A DNA stretch of 64,000 nt from Boswellia sacra. Its lineage: Eukaryota; Streptophyta; Magnoliopsida; Sapindales; Burseraceae. Position 1 is the stretch's first letter. Each line of letters starts with the position of its first letter. Position numbers and translations under genes: made by a program. This document shows positions 1-11,426 of this stretch, piece by piece. The notes under the pieces were generated by a model. That model was not told where the DNA came from. It saw only the letters and a program-made list of their open reading frames with translations, and did not search any database. The stretch spans positions 141,963 through 205,962 of the forward strand of contig SNVD02004519.1 of assembly GCA_013180625.2 (NCBI GenBank). The letters run 5' to 3'.

Positions 1-599
1 TATACTCGACGCCAGGTGTCAGATCGAGGATTGAATTTTTGGGGCTGACTCAAACTTTCAAAAAACTTAATGTTAATTAAGTTTAAGAAAGAAAAAGTAA
101 ATTATATACAATTGAGAGAACAATAACAATAATATTAATCATCTTAATAATGCATAAAACAAAAATAAGTATATAATAATTTATGAAAGTTATATCAATG
201 TTATAGTATAAAAAAGAATTAGATATTCAAATCTAAAATTATTTATAATTGTTTCTATACTATATTTTTGTGCAAGATAAAAGAGCGAGTGACTTTTCTT
301 TATGTGGTTATTAATTACCACTTCAAGAAATCTGTCCATATGAAGAATCCTTATTCAAATACCGATGCCACTTTCCAATTTAATTAAACTTTATAAAGAA
401 TAATTAATTAATAAACAATAAATATTAATTATATGAATATAGTAATAAATAATATGTGGGGAGGCCAAAATAGAAAAATCACATGATACACACAACATAA
501 AAAAATATAATATTTTAAAAAAATAGCAATTTTTTATTCTTTTGGGTGGGTCTAGGCCCGTTAAGCAAAATCATGGGTCTACCTCAGCTCGATGCAAGA
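1..599. other. no gene recognised, AT-rich
   Basis: AT-rich DNA without a convincing reading frame or recognisable repeat. Probably intergenic or decayed transposon sequence. Confidence 0.5.
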
Positions 600-1082
600 T
601 TATTAAATAAATTACCAAGAACAATTGTCATTTATTTATCTCTAATTAATCTTGCTTCCACAACAACAAATAAATCAAGATGTTGTGAAAAAGAGAGATA
701 CACACACTCACAAGTAGCTTAATATGGAATTCAACTAGGAATTTCAAGCACACACCCAAGCAAAGAAAATGAAAAAAACAATAAGAACGCAAGGATTTAT
801 GCTGGTTTAGACCACAAAAAGTGATTATACATCCAGGGGATGGTGATGAGCAATTCACTATAATGAAAAATAAGAGATTACAAGAGGGTTTATAAGTAAA
901 ACTAGAAGAAATTGAGTTAACTTTCTTCTCGAGAAACTCGAAATCTGTCTAAACCCTGACTCTCTTCTTTCCTCTCTTCTCTCTGCTATCTCAGATCTAG
1001 TTTTACACTAGAAACACGTCACTTTTTTATATTCTAAGGCCATGAGCTAATAACTTGCATGCCAAGAAAGCTCTTTAGGCAA
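600..1082 (-). mobile_element. Ty1/copia LTR remnant
   Basis: Read on the minus strand this contains a short arrangement typical of plant copia LTR ends: an attgctcatcacc-like segment, a 'cccctggatgta' box, then a run toward 'ataaatccttgcgttctt'. The other copia LTRs in this window have the equivalent 'ccgtggacgtaggc' followed by 'ccacgtaaa'. No terminal TG/CA pair or target duplication could be fixed, so the limits are approximate. It abuts the broken end of the Athila RT at about 1083, which suggests a junction between two elements. The family call rests on motif resemblance only. Confidence 0.45.
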
Positions 1083-1824
1083 GAAAATGCTACATGCATC
1101 TTTGAAAAGTGGCTAGGGCATTACAAAGTCCAAAAGGCATTCTCCTAAATGCAAAAGTGCCGAAGGGGCACGTGAATGTGGTCTTTTCTTGGTCTTCGAG
1201 TGCAATGAGAATTTGATAATAGCCTGAGTATCCATCAAGAAAGTAGTAGTAGGAGTGCCCTATTACTCTTTCTAGAATTTGGTCAAGGAATGGTAAGGGA
1301 AAGTGGTCTTTTCCAGTGACAAAATTTAATTTTCTATAATCAGTGCACATCCTCCAACTAGATGAGACTCTAGTTGGCAATGATTCCCCCTTTTCATTTT
1401 TAACTACTGTAATGCCAGATTTCTTAGGTACTACTTGTGCAGGGCTTACCCACTTACTATCAGAAATAGGGTAGATAATTCCCGCATCAAGTGGTTTGAG
1501 AACTTCAGCCCTAAGCACCTCTTTCATGTGGGGATTTAATCTCCTTTGAGGTTGTTGGGATGTTTTGACATTTTCTTCTAAATGTATTCTATGTGTACAA
1601 ATCAAAGTGTTAATGCCTTTTATGTCTTTTAAGGTCCACCCGATTACATTTTTATGCCTTTTAAGTAGTATCAACTTACCTTGTTGCTCGCTTGTGAGGG
1701 GTGAAGAAATTACCACTAGATATATCTGATTCTCCCCAAGATATGCATATTTCAGTCCTTCAGGTAACGGCTTCAGTTCTAACTTGGGAGCTTCCTCTTC
1801 CTTGCTTTCATTCATTTGCCCCAA
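1083..1824 (-). pseudogene. Athila reverse transcriptase N-terminal fragment (element A)
   Basis: Open frame carrying the fingers and palm start of a Ty3/Gypsy reverse transcriptase. Visible landmarks are 'SDSKWVSPAQVVPKKSG', 'SSWRMCTDYRKLN', 'DHFPLPFLDQILERV', 'FLDGYSGYYQI' and 'FRRMPFGLCNALATFQRCM'. The first catalytic aspartate (FLDGYSGY) is present, but the frame ends before the F-M-D-D box, so the enzyme is incomplete. The protein upstream of the RT domain (MGQMNESKEEEAPKLELKP) matches the pre-RT linker of element D. Truncation is at the element junction near 1083. Confidence 0.85.
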
Positions 1825-1857
1825 TTCCTCGAATCTTGGTTTTGAGCTTTTTTTCCA

Positions 1858-2615
1858 TCACCTATGCACAATCCAGTGAAGAACATATATCAGAAAGATC
1901 AGGTCTAGTTTCGTACTTGATTCTAATAAATTCGTTAAACAAGTTTCCAAAGGGTCAAAAGAACTCCCTTTTTGGATGTGATCTTCCACAATAGTTTCGA
2001 TCATATTAGCCTTCTCAATTTCATCATCTTCTTCATGTGCTTGTTTGCACATATTAAAAACATTAACTTCCAATGTCATGTTCCCAAATGATAGCTTCAT
2101 GACTCCATTCCTGCAATTAATCAAAGCATTAGAGGTAGCTAGAAATGGACGCCCTAAAATAACAAGAATTGAATTGCATACTTCCACTGGTTGTGTGTCC
2201 AAGACGATAAAATCCACTGGATAAATGAATTATCAACTTCAACTAACACATCTTCTACTACTCCTCTTGGTACTTTAATTGATCTATCAGCAAGTAAAAG
2301 AGTCACAGAAGTCGGCTTTAACTCACCTAGATTGAGTTTATAAAAAACCGAGTATGAAAGCAAATTCACACTAGCAACGAGATCAAGTAAAGCTTGTTCA
2401 ATTTTATGGTCTCCAATAACACATGAAATTTTAGGACAACCTGAATCCTTATATTTCATTTTATTATTGTTTTGAAGAATCGCACTTACTTGCTCGGCTA
2501 GAAAAGCCTTCTTTTTCACATTCAATTTCCTTTTCATAGTGTACAAGTCTTTAAAAAATTTTACATAAAAAGGTACCTGTTTGATCACATCTAGTAAGGG
2601 AATGTTGACCATCAC
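1858..2615 (-). pseudogene. Athila protease region (element A), frameshifted
   Basis: Two overlapping frames cover the retroviral-type aspartic protease and the linker to RT. The upstream part reads 'FLAEQVSAILQNNNKMKYKD', then 'ALLDLVASVNLLSYSVF', where the active-site D-L-G-A-S triad region has V instead of G. The downstream part has the flap and second-half motif 'VCNSILVILGRPFLATSNAL'. The two halves sit in different frames around 2154-2217, so a frameshift separates them. With the active-site glycine replaced and the frame broken, no active protease is expected. Confidence 0.8.
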
Positions 2616-4144
2616 CTATTTGAAAATTTCAAAGATTTCAGAATTGTGAGTTGGCTTATTTTGTGTGGTTAATGCTTGAGGAAATGGAGGCACCAATGAG
2701 GATTTGGTTTCTTCTTCGCTAGGTGTTGGTTTGACAATGTCTTCTTGCCCTTTAGAGATTGATTCTTCTTCTTTCTCACAAGGGTTAGGAATGTGTTTTT
2801 CAACAACCTTACCATTGCGAAGGGTCATGACTAATTTGGCTTGGTCAAAATAATGGTTACTTGAACTTCGTGCATTTGAGTTAGATTGATCTTTAGGGTT
2901 TTGCAATGTTTGAGAAGGAAATTTCCCTTTCTCTTGGATGCTAAATATAGATGCAAATTTTGCAAGAGTGCCTAACAAATTTGCTAGTGTTTGAGCAGTT
3001 TGACTATTGAAAGTCTCTTGCTTTGTAATGAATGAATACAATGTTGAAAATTTTGTCGTGTTTGAAAAGGGACTTATGAAGATTGTGTATGATTATCATT
3101 TTTTCAACTAAAATTTGGATGATTTCTCCAACCGGGATTGTAAGTTTGTGAATACGGATTATGATTTGGCCTTTTGAAAGTGTTCAAGACATTGGCTTGT
3201 TCATGGAGACATTCCCTAAAGGCAGGCAAAGTTGGGCAATCATCAGTAGAATGGTCATTATCATTACAAACGTGATTGACAATTTCTTGAATAGAATTCA
3301 ATTGACCACTCTTTTTCATTTCTAAAACCTCGACTTGTCTAGCTAGGGATGCATATTTGGCTTGAAGGTCATGGTCTTCCCTAAGGTTATGAATGCCTCT
3401 GTTAGATGTCAAGGTTGGGGCCTTGCTTGGCACCTCATAGGTGCCAGCAGTGTCCCAATTTTGAGCCTTGTCTGCCAAGGAATCTAGGTAGTCAATTGCT
3501 TCCTCAGGGTCTTTATCTCCAAATTCTCCATTACACATTAACTCCACTAGTTACCTATCTTGAGATGTTAACCCTTTATAGAAGTGTGCAACTATTCTCC
3601 AAGTTTCAAAACCATGGTGAGGACAGGTGTTAAGTAGTTCCTTATACCTATCACAACATTGGTAAAGGGTTTCCCCTTATTTTTGAGTGAAATTAGAAAA
3701 TTGTCTTTTAAGAGAATTTGTTCTATGGGTAGGAAAATTTTTTTTTAAAAATTATTGTTTCATCTCATCCCATGAACCGAAGAAGTTTGACCTCAAATTT
3801 TGTAGCCATGTTCTAGCTTTATCTTTTAAAGAAAAAGGAAAAAGCTTTAATCTAGTGGTGTTTATGCTACAATTTGGGTCACTGTAGGAGTTACACACTT
3901 CTTCAAAGATTTTTAAGTGTGAATATAGGTTCTCCATATCAAGGCTATGAAAGGTGGGTAGAAGTCGAACAAAACTTGGTTTGAAATTGAAATGGATTGA
4001 ATCCGGAGGAGAAACTACATATGATGGTGCACTAGTCCTTATCGGATTCATGTAATATCTGAGGGTTCTTGGTTGGTTTTGATCATTTTGTTGGGAACTG
4101 TTGTTCCCTTCATCCGTGAACCTTTCCATTGGATTGTCAGCCAT
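2616..4144 (-). pseudogene. Athila gag (element A), broken
   Basis: Gag polyprotein on the minus strand. The likely start is the MADNPMERF methionine at 4144, because elements C and D begin at the same place; the longer frame upstream of it is leader sequence. It contains the conserved Athila capsid stretch (FHSLDMENLYSHLKIFEE, then 'LFPFSLKDKARTWLQNL') and the zinc-knuckle region. The knuckle reads 'VCNDNDHSTDDC' with the first cysteine region altered (NHVCNDND in place of the C-x2-C spacing seen in B and D). Several frameshifts and stops lie between 3547 and 3752 and at 3041-3104. The C-terminal part is a low-complexity acidic linker leading to protease. Confidence 0.85.
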
Positions 4145-4345
4145 GTTTTCTAAGGAAAATGATGGTTTTCTAACAAGTCGACCACCAGATGTTCGTGAAC
4201 AAATTTTCATACAAGAAAGAGAGAAGAAAAGAAAAGAAAAAATGAACACTCAACAAAGTAAAAAAATTAAGATCTAAAATGAAAAAAAAAAAGAATACTT
4301 ACAATTTTGCACGCTAATGTTTTCCCGATAACGGTGTCAAAAACT

Positions 4346-5757
4346 TGACACATCCGAAAAAGGATTATCTCCCAAGTATAGGAGTGTCGAAGTAATAAAC
4401 CCAGTGAAACCGGGGTCGATCCATGAGGAAGGAATTTTAGAGCTACAAACTAAAAGGTAAGCAAATATGACATGAATTATTAAGATGATATTAACAAAAT
4501 GTGGTAAAACCATCCATGGAAATAGGAGGTAAAACCTACCATAGCAAATGAAAGAACAATTTCATAAGCGATAAATAAGAATAATTAAAATACAAAAAAC
4601 ACAATAATAATGAAAGTTAAGGTTAGAGGATCCGCCCTTGATATATCAAATAAGGATAATTAGCCCATTTTAGTTATACGAATTATATATGTTTCGTTAC
4701 TAATATTTATACCATTTCTTATAAATGGGTTCAAGCATCCAATGTGCCAATCACCATATGTCTACAACAAATCAAGGTTCCTAACTAGATTCCTGTCGGT
4801 AAGGAAGAGCCACACGACATCTAGAAAGGACCTAAGCATTTGATGTGCTAATGATTGTTGACAATGGATCAAGACCTCTACTTTACGAGTGGTGTCAAGA
4901 TTGATTAAAGAAATAAATATAAATCATATAAAATAAATAACAAAGATTATGATTATTAAGCACATATCAAAGGGTTAGAAAATCTTTATTCTCATGTCAA
5001 GGGTTTCACCCTTTCACCTTAGCAAAAGAAAATTTAGCATGACATTATAAAAGAAAGAAACAAATTATAAGAAAAAAGGAAATTTAATAATAACATTAAA
5101 AGAGCAAAACACAAGAGAGAAAAACACAATAACAAGTGATCCTAGCCAAGGCCAAGATGCCCTGATGGGTCACAAGGCACCTCTATTTATAGATACATTC
5201 AAGGGTAAACTTGCCAAATTACGAAAGAACAATTGTCAAATATTAGGTGAACCAACTTTGACAATTGGGATCATTAGGTACATTGACTTTGCCCACCAAT
5301 TTTGACATTGAATTATTGAGAATTTTGATCACATTCTTCATAAACATTGTAGATGCTTTTCTCAGCTTTTTAGAACATATTGATTCATACAATTTGGATA
5401 TGTATTTTGACAGATATGGTCAAAATACCGAGGCATGATCAGGCCAGACCAAATCTGCAGATGTGTTCACTTCAAGCCCATTTTTGGTCTACTAAGAGCC
5501 TGAATTCGTGATGCTTATGATACAATCTCGTAGATAATTTAATCAGCTTTCCAAAACATCAAGATTTGTATCATTCTGATTTATAAATAGAAAGTTATGC
5601 CCATTTTACCAAACCTATAACAAAACCAAAATTAAGAGAAAATTAATTCCAAAGATGCAAAGACTACAAATATGCTTAAGTTGAAGAATTTAATGACACT
5701 ATTAATGCAATATGATTAATTAAACTCTTATTAACCTACATATTCAAGTGTTAATCA
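4346..5757 (-). repeat. Athila 5' LTR (element A)
   Basis: 1412-bp LTR on the minus strand, bounded by TG...CA (TGATTAACA at 5757 inward, ending ...GGATGTGTCA at 4346). It aligns along its length with the LTRs of B, C, D and E, including the TATA region (tctataaataga-like on the minus strand near 5188-5200) and the conserved end. A degenerate primer-binding site, tcccgataacggtgtca as read on the plus strand (4323-4339), lies inside the element. It differs from the perfect tRNA-Asp complement in B and D at several positions, so this copy is older. Confidence 0.88.
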
Positions 5758-7317
5758 AAGAACATTATGGCTTAAGAGTTACAATAGATTTAATTTGTAG
5801 GTTACCTAAGCTAGGAGACTACTATATAAATGAGTCTCAAAAGTTCTAGCAACAATGATTATCTTTTATGCTTTTGAGCAACTGTGACACAAGATAATAA
5901 GTTATTTTCTTCTGATGATAGTGCTTATTGAGAAGATATGCTCTGAGTACCACTATTACCCGCACGAGAGAAGGACTCTTTTGCTTTGGGACAATGCCTT
6001 TAACATGGCTCTTAAGTGCTCAAACCTTACACGTCTCATCTCTCTTCTACTTTATACATGTTATCTAATTGTCTATTTAATTGTCTTTATGATGTTGTTG
6101 TTTGATTTATTGAATTTAAATTTATTATAAATATTCCCAACATGGATGCACAAAAATACATGTCCGTTATCGATAATACGCCAAATTTTGCACAGTTTCC
6201 AATATGTATATATCTAGGGAACGCCTCTTTTATCACATGTTCAACATTTTAATAGGATCTATTAATTTAGACATTAGATACTCACCACATCAACTTGATC
6301 CCACTCCCTGTACCACTTCCTACATGCATATGCATCGAGGAGCTTGAAAAGTGGTACACTCACGATCTAATCCATTTCTAATACTGTCAATTAATTCTCC
6401 CTCAAGGATGTGTGCAAAGTATCATCGACAATGATGAGGGATGTTGGATAGAAAACCCTAAGTTGGTTTTCCCCTTCATGGATTGGATTTTTGGATTTTC
6501 ATTTTATGTCGTTTTATATTTTTCTTTGCTTACTATGGCAAGTGTGTTTAAGTGCTACTCCAGTTGTACTTCATTTCTCCACACCCGTTGGATGGATATG
6601 ACAATTCAAAAATAAGGCACATTAAGTGCACCTGTGGCATGCTAGCTATGGTTGATTACTGAAGGATTTGAATAGTTTTGAATAACTAGTCTTGCAATTT
6701 ATATTTAAAATAGTGAGGAATCTGAATTTATAGAAGACCAATGGAAAAATCTACCAATTAAGAAATTAAACATTTCTTATAAGATTATGTTTGTCATATT
6801 TATTATTTGCAGCCATCTCACATTTTAATCTGAGCCATAAATTACCTCTGAAAAACAATGTAATACTATGTACGCAACCCAATTATACATACAATAATCA
6901 AACATTGTAAAGTATTTTTGGATGAATGAAAATAAATAATAAATGAGCCACATTACTTTATATCGAGTTGGTTGTATTTATATATTTGTTCTTAAAAATT
7001 TATAATCTTTGGCATTTGTATACATAATACATATAAAAGAAGCAATAAATTAGGATTGCATTGGTTGTATCATTTAATTCAAAGTAATTGGCCTTTCTCT
7101 ATAATGTGAATTCATCTTAGTAAAGTTGTACCAATCAGTACGTGAAACTGTTCCTGATAAACTGTTATACATGAAACGCCAATAGAAAATCTTAGAAGTT
7201 AAAAATGGTGTGATATTTGTAGAATGGTGTCACTTGTTCCACTGAATGAATAATTCAAGTGATAATTAACAAAGTTCTAATGAAATTTATATGTGTTTAA
7301 AAAAAGTGTAAATCAGT
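5758..7317. other. intergenic, no gene recognised
   Basis: AT-rich DNA. Short open frames (for example 5915-6130 and 6412-6615) lack recognisable motifs, homologs within the window, or splice context. No transposon termini were seen. Confidence 0.5.
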
Positions 7318-7730
7318 AATGGAATCGTTATAATAAAGTCCCAACTAGCGAGTTAACTAGTACCTAGATATAAATGAAGAATAATAAGTGCCATTGTCAT
7401 TTATAGCAAGTATAGAAAATTTCAACCCAATTCATGATTATTTTTTCCTAAAGTAGCTTATAATATGGCTACTACACAATCTAATACGTCTTCTTCCAAC
7501 TTAATCAAGAAAAATCATTGATGCTTCAGGTATATTCTTGTAACACTATAGAAGTGTCTCATGATCAAGTATATGTAAACATATCTTCAACTAAAGGAAT
7601 AACAAAACCAGTCAAAGTAATTGTGAGCAAGATAAATACAATTGCAGGATTAATGATATTCAAGATAGATACAGGGAGCTGATCAGTGGAATTACACCAT
7701 GCTCATCACATCAAACTTGTTTAATCAATT
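7318..7730. repeat. host duplication block, copy 1
   Basis: About 400 bp that recurs, diverged, at 13120-13530 and 39080-39490. Shared landmarks are 'gagttaactagtacctag', 'aagaataataagtgcc', 'catgattattttttcctaaa', 'cttccaacttaatcaa' and 'ggaattacaccatg'. The other two copies lie upstream of the two secreted-peptide genes, so this block is probably the leftover upstream part of a third duplicated unit whose gene is gone or unrecognisable. Confidence 0.65.
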
Positions 7731-7826
7731 GAAAAGAACTCCATTACATATTATTTTAGGTAGCCACAAGGTTATCATTATGAAATCATTGTAGCAATTA
7801 CAAAGGATTTACCTAATAATTGAATA

Positions 7827-7830
<4 letters not shown>

Positions 7831-7873
<43 letters not shown>
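7831..7873. repeat. (TA)n microsatellite
   Basis: Uninterrupted TA dinucleotide run of about 43 bp. Confidence 0.95.
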
Positions 7874-7880
<7 letters not shown>

Positions 7881-8440
7881 TTATATTGTGGACTTGCCTG
7901 GACCAACAATAGAAACCTGTATGAATATGCGCACTTAAATACAAAGAAGACTAGTAGTAACATCTGGCTATCATTTGTGGTTATCTACCTGCACGAGTAT
8001 TTCAATATATCGATTTAGGGTTAACTTAATCTTATAACAAGTAACTGATAAGGGTTTCTTTTATCTCAATTATATGCACACTTAAATACATATGATATAC
8101 GTTTACCTCAACGATGGCAATAGATAATAATAAACACACACAAAACCATGCTCGTCATGCACAGCAGGGTCTCTTTATTTCATCATATTTCTAATACATA
8201 CAGACATACATATTATTATCTTAAAGAGGCTAGTTGCATTTGGTACAACAATAGGGGCTATTACTATGTTGGGTTCCACGCCAATATTTGCTTGATACCA
8301 CAATCTTGCAAGCCAACGAAATTCATATAATTAAGCTCCCCCACTAGATTTCTTAGGACAAGGACTATACTCATGCTTAATACCACATCAATAATAGTGC
8401 TCATTAGTCTTGTTTTTAGTAGGGTTGGCAAAACCAATAT

Positions 8441-8671
8441 TCACTTCATCATCTCTATCGACAGTAGTTTCGGTGCCATGTTTGAAGCTTCAACGTTGGC
8501 ATCATCGTTAACAGTAGCGTATGCACTTTTTTTATCTGTATTCCTCTCACTCAGGAGTTTATGCTCACCTATTAGCTTACTTTTTTCCTCCAAATTTAGC
8601 CTCTTAGCATCGGCTCTTAAACTTGCCAAGACCAATAGGACGCCAACAAATAACACTATTATGGTCTTCAT
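8441..8671 (-). pseudogene. small secreted-peptide precursor, probably frameshifted
   Basis: 76-codon minus-strand frame starting MKTIIVLFVGVLLVLASL, a clear signal peptide ending about residue 22 (RADA), then a charged segment with KLLSERNTDKKSAY. It is a paralog of the gene at 37822-38166: same start, signal peptide, 'LLSE-N-T' segment and 'DDAxVxASN' motif. After ASN the frame diverges. In another frame the DNA continues with 'NPTKNKTNEHYY' at the position of the paralog's second DHHYFG motif, which points to a 1-bp shift that removed the C-terminal repeats. A 3' splice-like 'tttgcag' lies just upstream of the 5' UTR (about 8695-8701), so a 5'-UTR intron is possible. Function is unknown; a peptide-signal precursor is an inference from architecture. 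Confidence 0.6.
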
Positions 8672-8854
8672 GGTTGATCATAGAGCAGCTATAACCCTGC
8701 AAAGTTAATGAATTCAAGTTATGGTATTAAAATGCTTAGTTAATGGCTTAGCTAATTTTTATAAACATAATATCATGCATAAATGAGATTAGGGTTATGA
8801 GAAGTACAAGTTTTGTGAAGAAAATTCATATAAGGAGAAAATGGAAAGATTGGA

Positions 8855-8865
8855 CAATATATAGG
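8855..8865 (-). promoter_or_regulatory. TATA box of peptide gene copy 2
   Basis: Minus-strand CCTATATATTG about 185 bp upstream of the ATG. The same element stands at 38354-38367 upstream of the paralog (about 190 bp from its ATG), inside a conserved stretch. Conservation across the duplication supports a real core promoter. Confidence 0.6.
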
Positions 8866-8988
8866 CAAATTGCATTTGTGTTTAAGGATTAGATGAAGGT
8901 TTAGGCAAGCATCAAGAAGCAATGGTGCAATAGAGGTTATTGCAAATTGTTACAGCACAACGGGAGAGATTGTAGACTCTCAAGATGC

Positions 8989-9722
8989 TGTTATGTGGGT
9001 TTTTGTCATGTTAGAATATTAGGCAATAGAGATTTTGTTTCTAGATTAGAATTAAAACAAATTGGAATTTCCTTCAAACTAAGAAGTTGAGTTTGATTGT
9101 AATTTGTTTTAATTAGGATAATCTGGGCGATTCATAGTTGGACAAGGAAACTGAAAGAGGAAGAGTTTTAATTGTACTTCTAGTCTAGGAATCATGGCTA
9201 GACTAGGAACAAGACTCTTGACCCTATATAAAGCCTTACATAATGAGTGGGGAAAAATAGCAAATAAGACAACGAGTTGTGCGGGAGAGAAGACTGGCTA
9301 AACATTTTATGAGCCTTGGGAGTCAACCAGGACGTCAACGATTTTTCGTAATCTTGGAAACTATGGTTTGGGATTGTAAATCATGAGTATAGATCGAGTA
9401 CAAGTGGGAGTTCTTCTCTATTAGTCTTTCCTTAGAGGCAAATATCGAAGATTGGTATTATTTGTCAGTATGCATAGGGAAGTTGTAAGGTTAAATCCTT
9501 GTCATTGCTGCTGATATTCGTGTATTTCTCTATTATTGTTGATTAGAATAAAATTGCTGCTGAGATCTCTAAAGTGGACGTGGGCTTGATTGGCCAAACC
9601 ACTATAAATCTGGTGTTATTAACTTATTTATTTTCTCGTCTGTTTTCTTACTTATGGTTTCATCATAATTTTGTCAATATCCCATATTGAACGCTTCCAC
9701 GAAAACCCCAAAATTTTTAACA
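8989..9722 (+). repeat. copia 5' LTR
   Basis: 734-bp LTR beginning TGTTATGTGGG and ending AACA, repeated at 11427-12163 with scattered substitutions. It includes a promoter-like 'ctatataaagcc' near 9222-9233. Confidence 0.9.
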
Positions 9723-9725
9723 AAT

Positions 9726-9737
9726 TGGTATTAGAGC
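9726..9737 (+). other. copia primer-binding site (tRNA-iMet type)
   Basis: tggtattagagc starts 4 bp after the 5' LTR. It matches the usual plant copia site TGGTATCAGAGC, complementary to initiator tRNA-Met, with one change. Confidence 0.85.
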
Positions 9738-9759
9738 TTTTTTAGTTCTAGAATTCAAG

Positions 9760-10404
9760 ATGACTATAACAAAATTTTATATGGAATGGTTTAATGGAAA
9801 GGGTGACTTCAGTATTTGGCATAGAAGGATGAGAGCCTTGCTGGTTCAACAAAAAATGGCTTAGGCCTTGGGTGGAGAGAGAAAACTATCAGATACGTTG
9901 ACTGAAGAGAAGAAACAAGAGATGTTGGAGATAGCCTATAGTACCATTGTCTTGCACCTGAGTGACAATATGTTGAGACAGGTTTCAAATAAGACAATTG
10001 CAGCTGGGATTTGGTTCAAGTTAGAGAGTATGTACATGATGAAATCCCTAACAAACTGAATATTTTTGAAGGTGAAGCTTTTTGGGTTCAAGATGTAAGA
10101 AGAAAAGAGCATTGATGAGAATATTGATGATTTCAATAAAATAATCATTGATCAAGAGAATATTGGGGAAAGAATCAATGAGAAAGATTAAGTTGTCATC
10201 TTGTTGAACTCATTACCACCGGCATATAGTCAACTAAAAGATACCTTCACGTATGGTCGTGACTCTTTAGCCACGGAAGAATTGGAAACTGAGATTAGGT
10301 CTAAAGAGATGGAATTAAAGGCTGAGGGGAAAGTATTGAGTAGTAGGGGCAGCAATGAAGCACCAACTATCAAAATTAACACAGGAAGGAATCGATCATC
10401 ATAA
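9760..10404 (+). pseudogene. copia gag (UBN2-type), broken
   Basis: Begins MTITKFYMEWFNGKGDFSIW, the standard start of copia gag, then 'RMRALLVQQKMA', 'GIWFKLESMYMMKSL', and near the end 'LLNSLPPAYSQLKDTFTYG' and 'LETEIRSKEMELK'. These are the conserved blocks of the UBN2/retrotransposon gag family. At least four in-frame stops (for example after QQKMA, and after KSLTN) break it. No CCHC knuckle is seen before the frame ends. Confidence 0.88.
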
Positions 10405-11076
10405 GAACTTGGGACACCTTTGAAAAGAATTTTCCGGAAGGATTAAGGCATCTAGGAGATAAAAAGGCAGAGGACGGAGATGTGACTTTTAGAGAATATG
10501 AATATGGTGAAGTTTTGGTGCATTCGGTAATAGAAGACCAAATTGACTCCAGTAATTCATTCCACGTGTGTTCACATAAAAGATGGTTTCAATCTTTGAA
10601 CGATAAGATGGAGGGAATTGTTATCCTTGGTAACAACCAAAACTTGCAAGATAGTTAAGGCTGGCTCAATCAAAGTCAAGATGTTTGATGTTGTGATCGT
10701 GTTCTCAGTAATGTGAGGTATGTCCCTGAGTTGAGGAAGAATTTGATATCTCTTGGTGTGTTGGATAATCTAGGATGCGTAGTCAAGATTGAGAATGGCT
10801 ACATGAAAATCGTTAAGGATGTGGTGATCGTTATGAAGGGCAAACTTAATAGTGGTCTATACACTTTGATTGAGTGAAGAAGCATCCAGTGCTAGTAATG
10901 GGAGAGAGCGTTTTGGGCTTAAGGTAGAGCCTTTGGCAAATAAATCAATTTGTGGTCTTAATACTACTAGAATAGATGAAGCACCACCAAAGAGGTATAT
11001 GGAAAAGGTGTTGGGTTGGTTTGCTAGGACAATTAGCAAGTTCAAGCATTGTTTGGACTTGATTCAAACCAAGTAA
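10405..11076 (+). pseudogene. copia pol remnant (pre-protease and gag-pre-integrase pieces)
   Basis: Broken frames. One gives the segment before the copia protease ('HVCSHKRWFQSL'-like near 10563-10600). The next reads 'VRYVPELRKNLISLGVLDN' and 'GCVVKIENGYMKIVKD' (about 10710-10830), the gag-pre-integrase domain. After 'GLYTLIE' there is an abrupt switch at about 10877 to 'GLNTTRIDEAPPKRYMEKVL', which is not integrase. Integrase, RT and RNase H have therefore been lost in one deletion. Confidence 0.75.
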
Positions 11077-11149
11077 ACTTGATGCCCTAAGGGTTGGTGG
11101 AGAGCAGCAACTGGAATGAAGAAGGAAAGTTGAGAATCAAATTTGAAGC

Positions 11150-11350
11150 GGTTGCGCTCCCGGGACTTGCACTCCTGCACAAGTTACTAGGAAGATGGCG
11201 CTCCCACGCAACATATGTGGCGCTCCCGCGCAAGTTTGGTAGAATCTTAGTGCTCTTGCACAGCCAAGGTTACACTCCTGTGCAACATCCGTGAATTAGA
11301 TATGCTTCAGGTAGAGAGTTGGCACTCCTGCTCTAAAGCAGTTGTGCGCC
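11150..11350 (+). repeat. GC-rich degenerate short repeat inside copia element
   Basis: Five or more imperfect copies of a 'gcgctcccgcgcaa'-like motif (ggcgctcccacgcaac, ggcgctcccgcgcaag, gtgctcttgcacag, acactcctgtgcaac, gcactcctgctct). It stands out by base composition from the AT-rich surroundings. Origin is unknown; it could be a captured or expanded segment. Confidence 0.6.
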
Positions 11351-11426
11351 TGCGCGATGTGGTGAACTACAATCCTTCTTCAATGTGGAATCAACAATGT
11401 TTGAAGACAAAAACATGGTGGAGAAT

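Larger units (their letters stand above)
1083..5757 (-). mobile_element. Athila element A (Ty3/Gypsy), truncated
   Basis: Minus-strand LTR retrotransposon fragment. From high to low coordinate it has a 5' LTR, a degenerate tRNA-Asp primer site, gag, protease and the first part of reverse transcriptase, then stops. The rest of pol, any accessory genes and the 3' LTR are absent. Gag and pol resemble elements C and D closely, so it belongs to the same family. The RT homology ends near 1083 just before the FMDD catalytic box, where unrelated DNA begins. Multiple stops and frameshifts mean it is not functional by itself. Confidence 0.88.

Noticed and set aside
5915..6615. Short plus-strand frames as possible host genes
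   Set aside because: No motif, no paralog in the window, AT-rich composition and no splice or promoter context that could be trusted.
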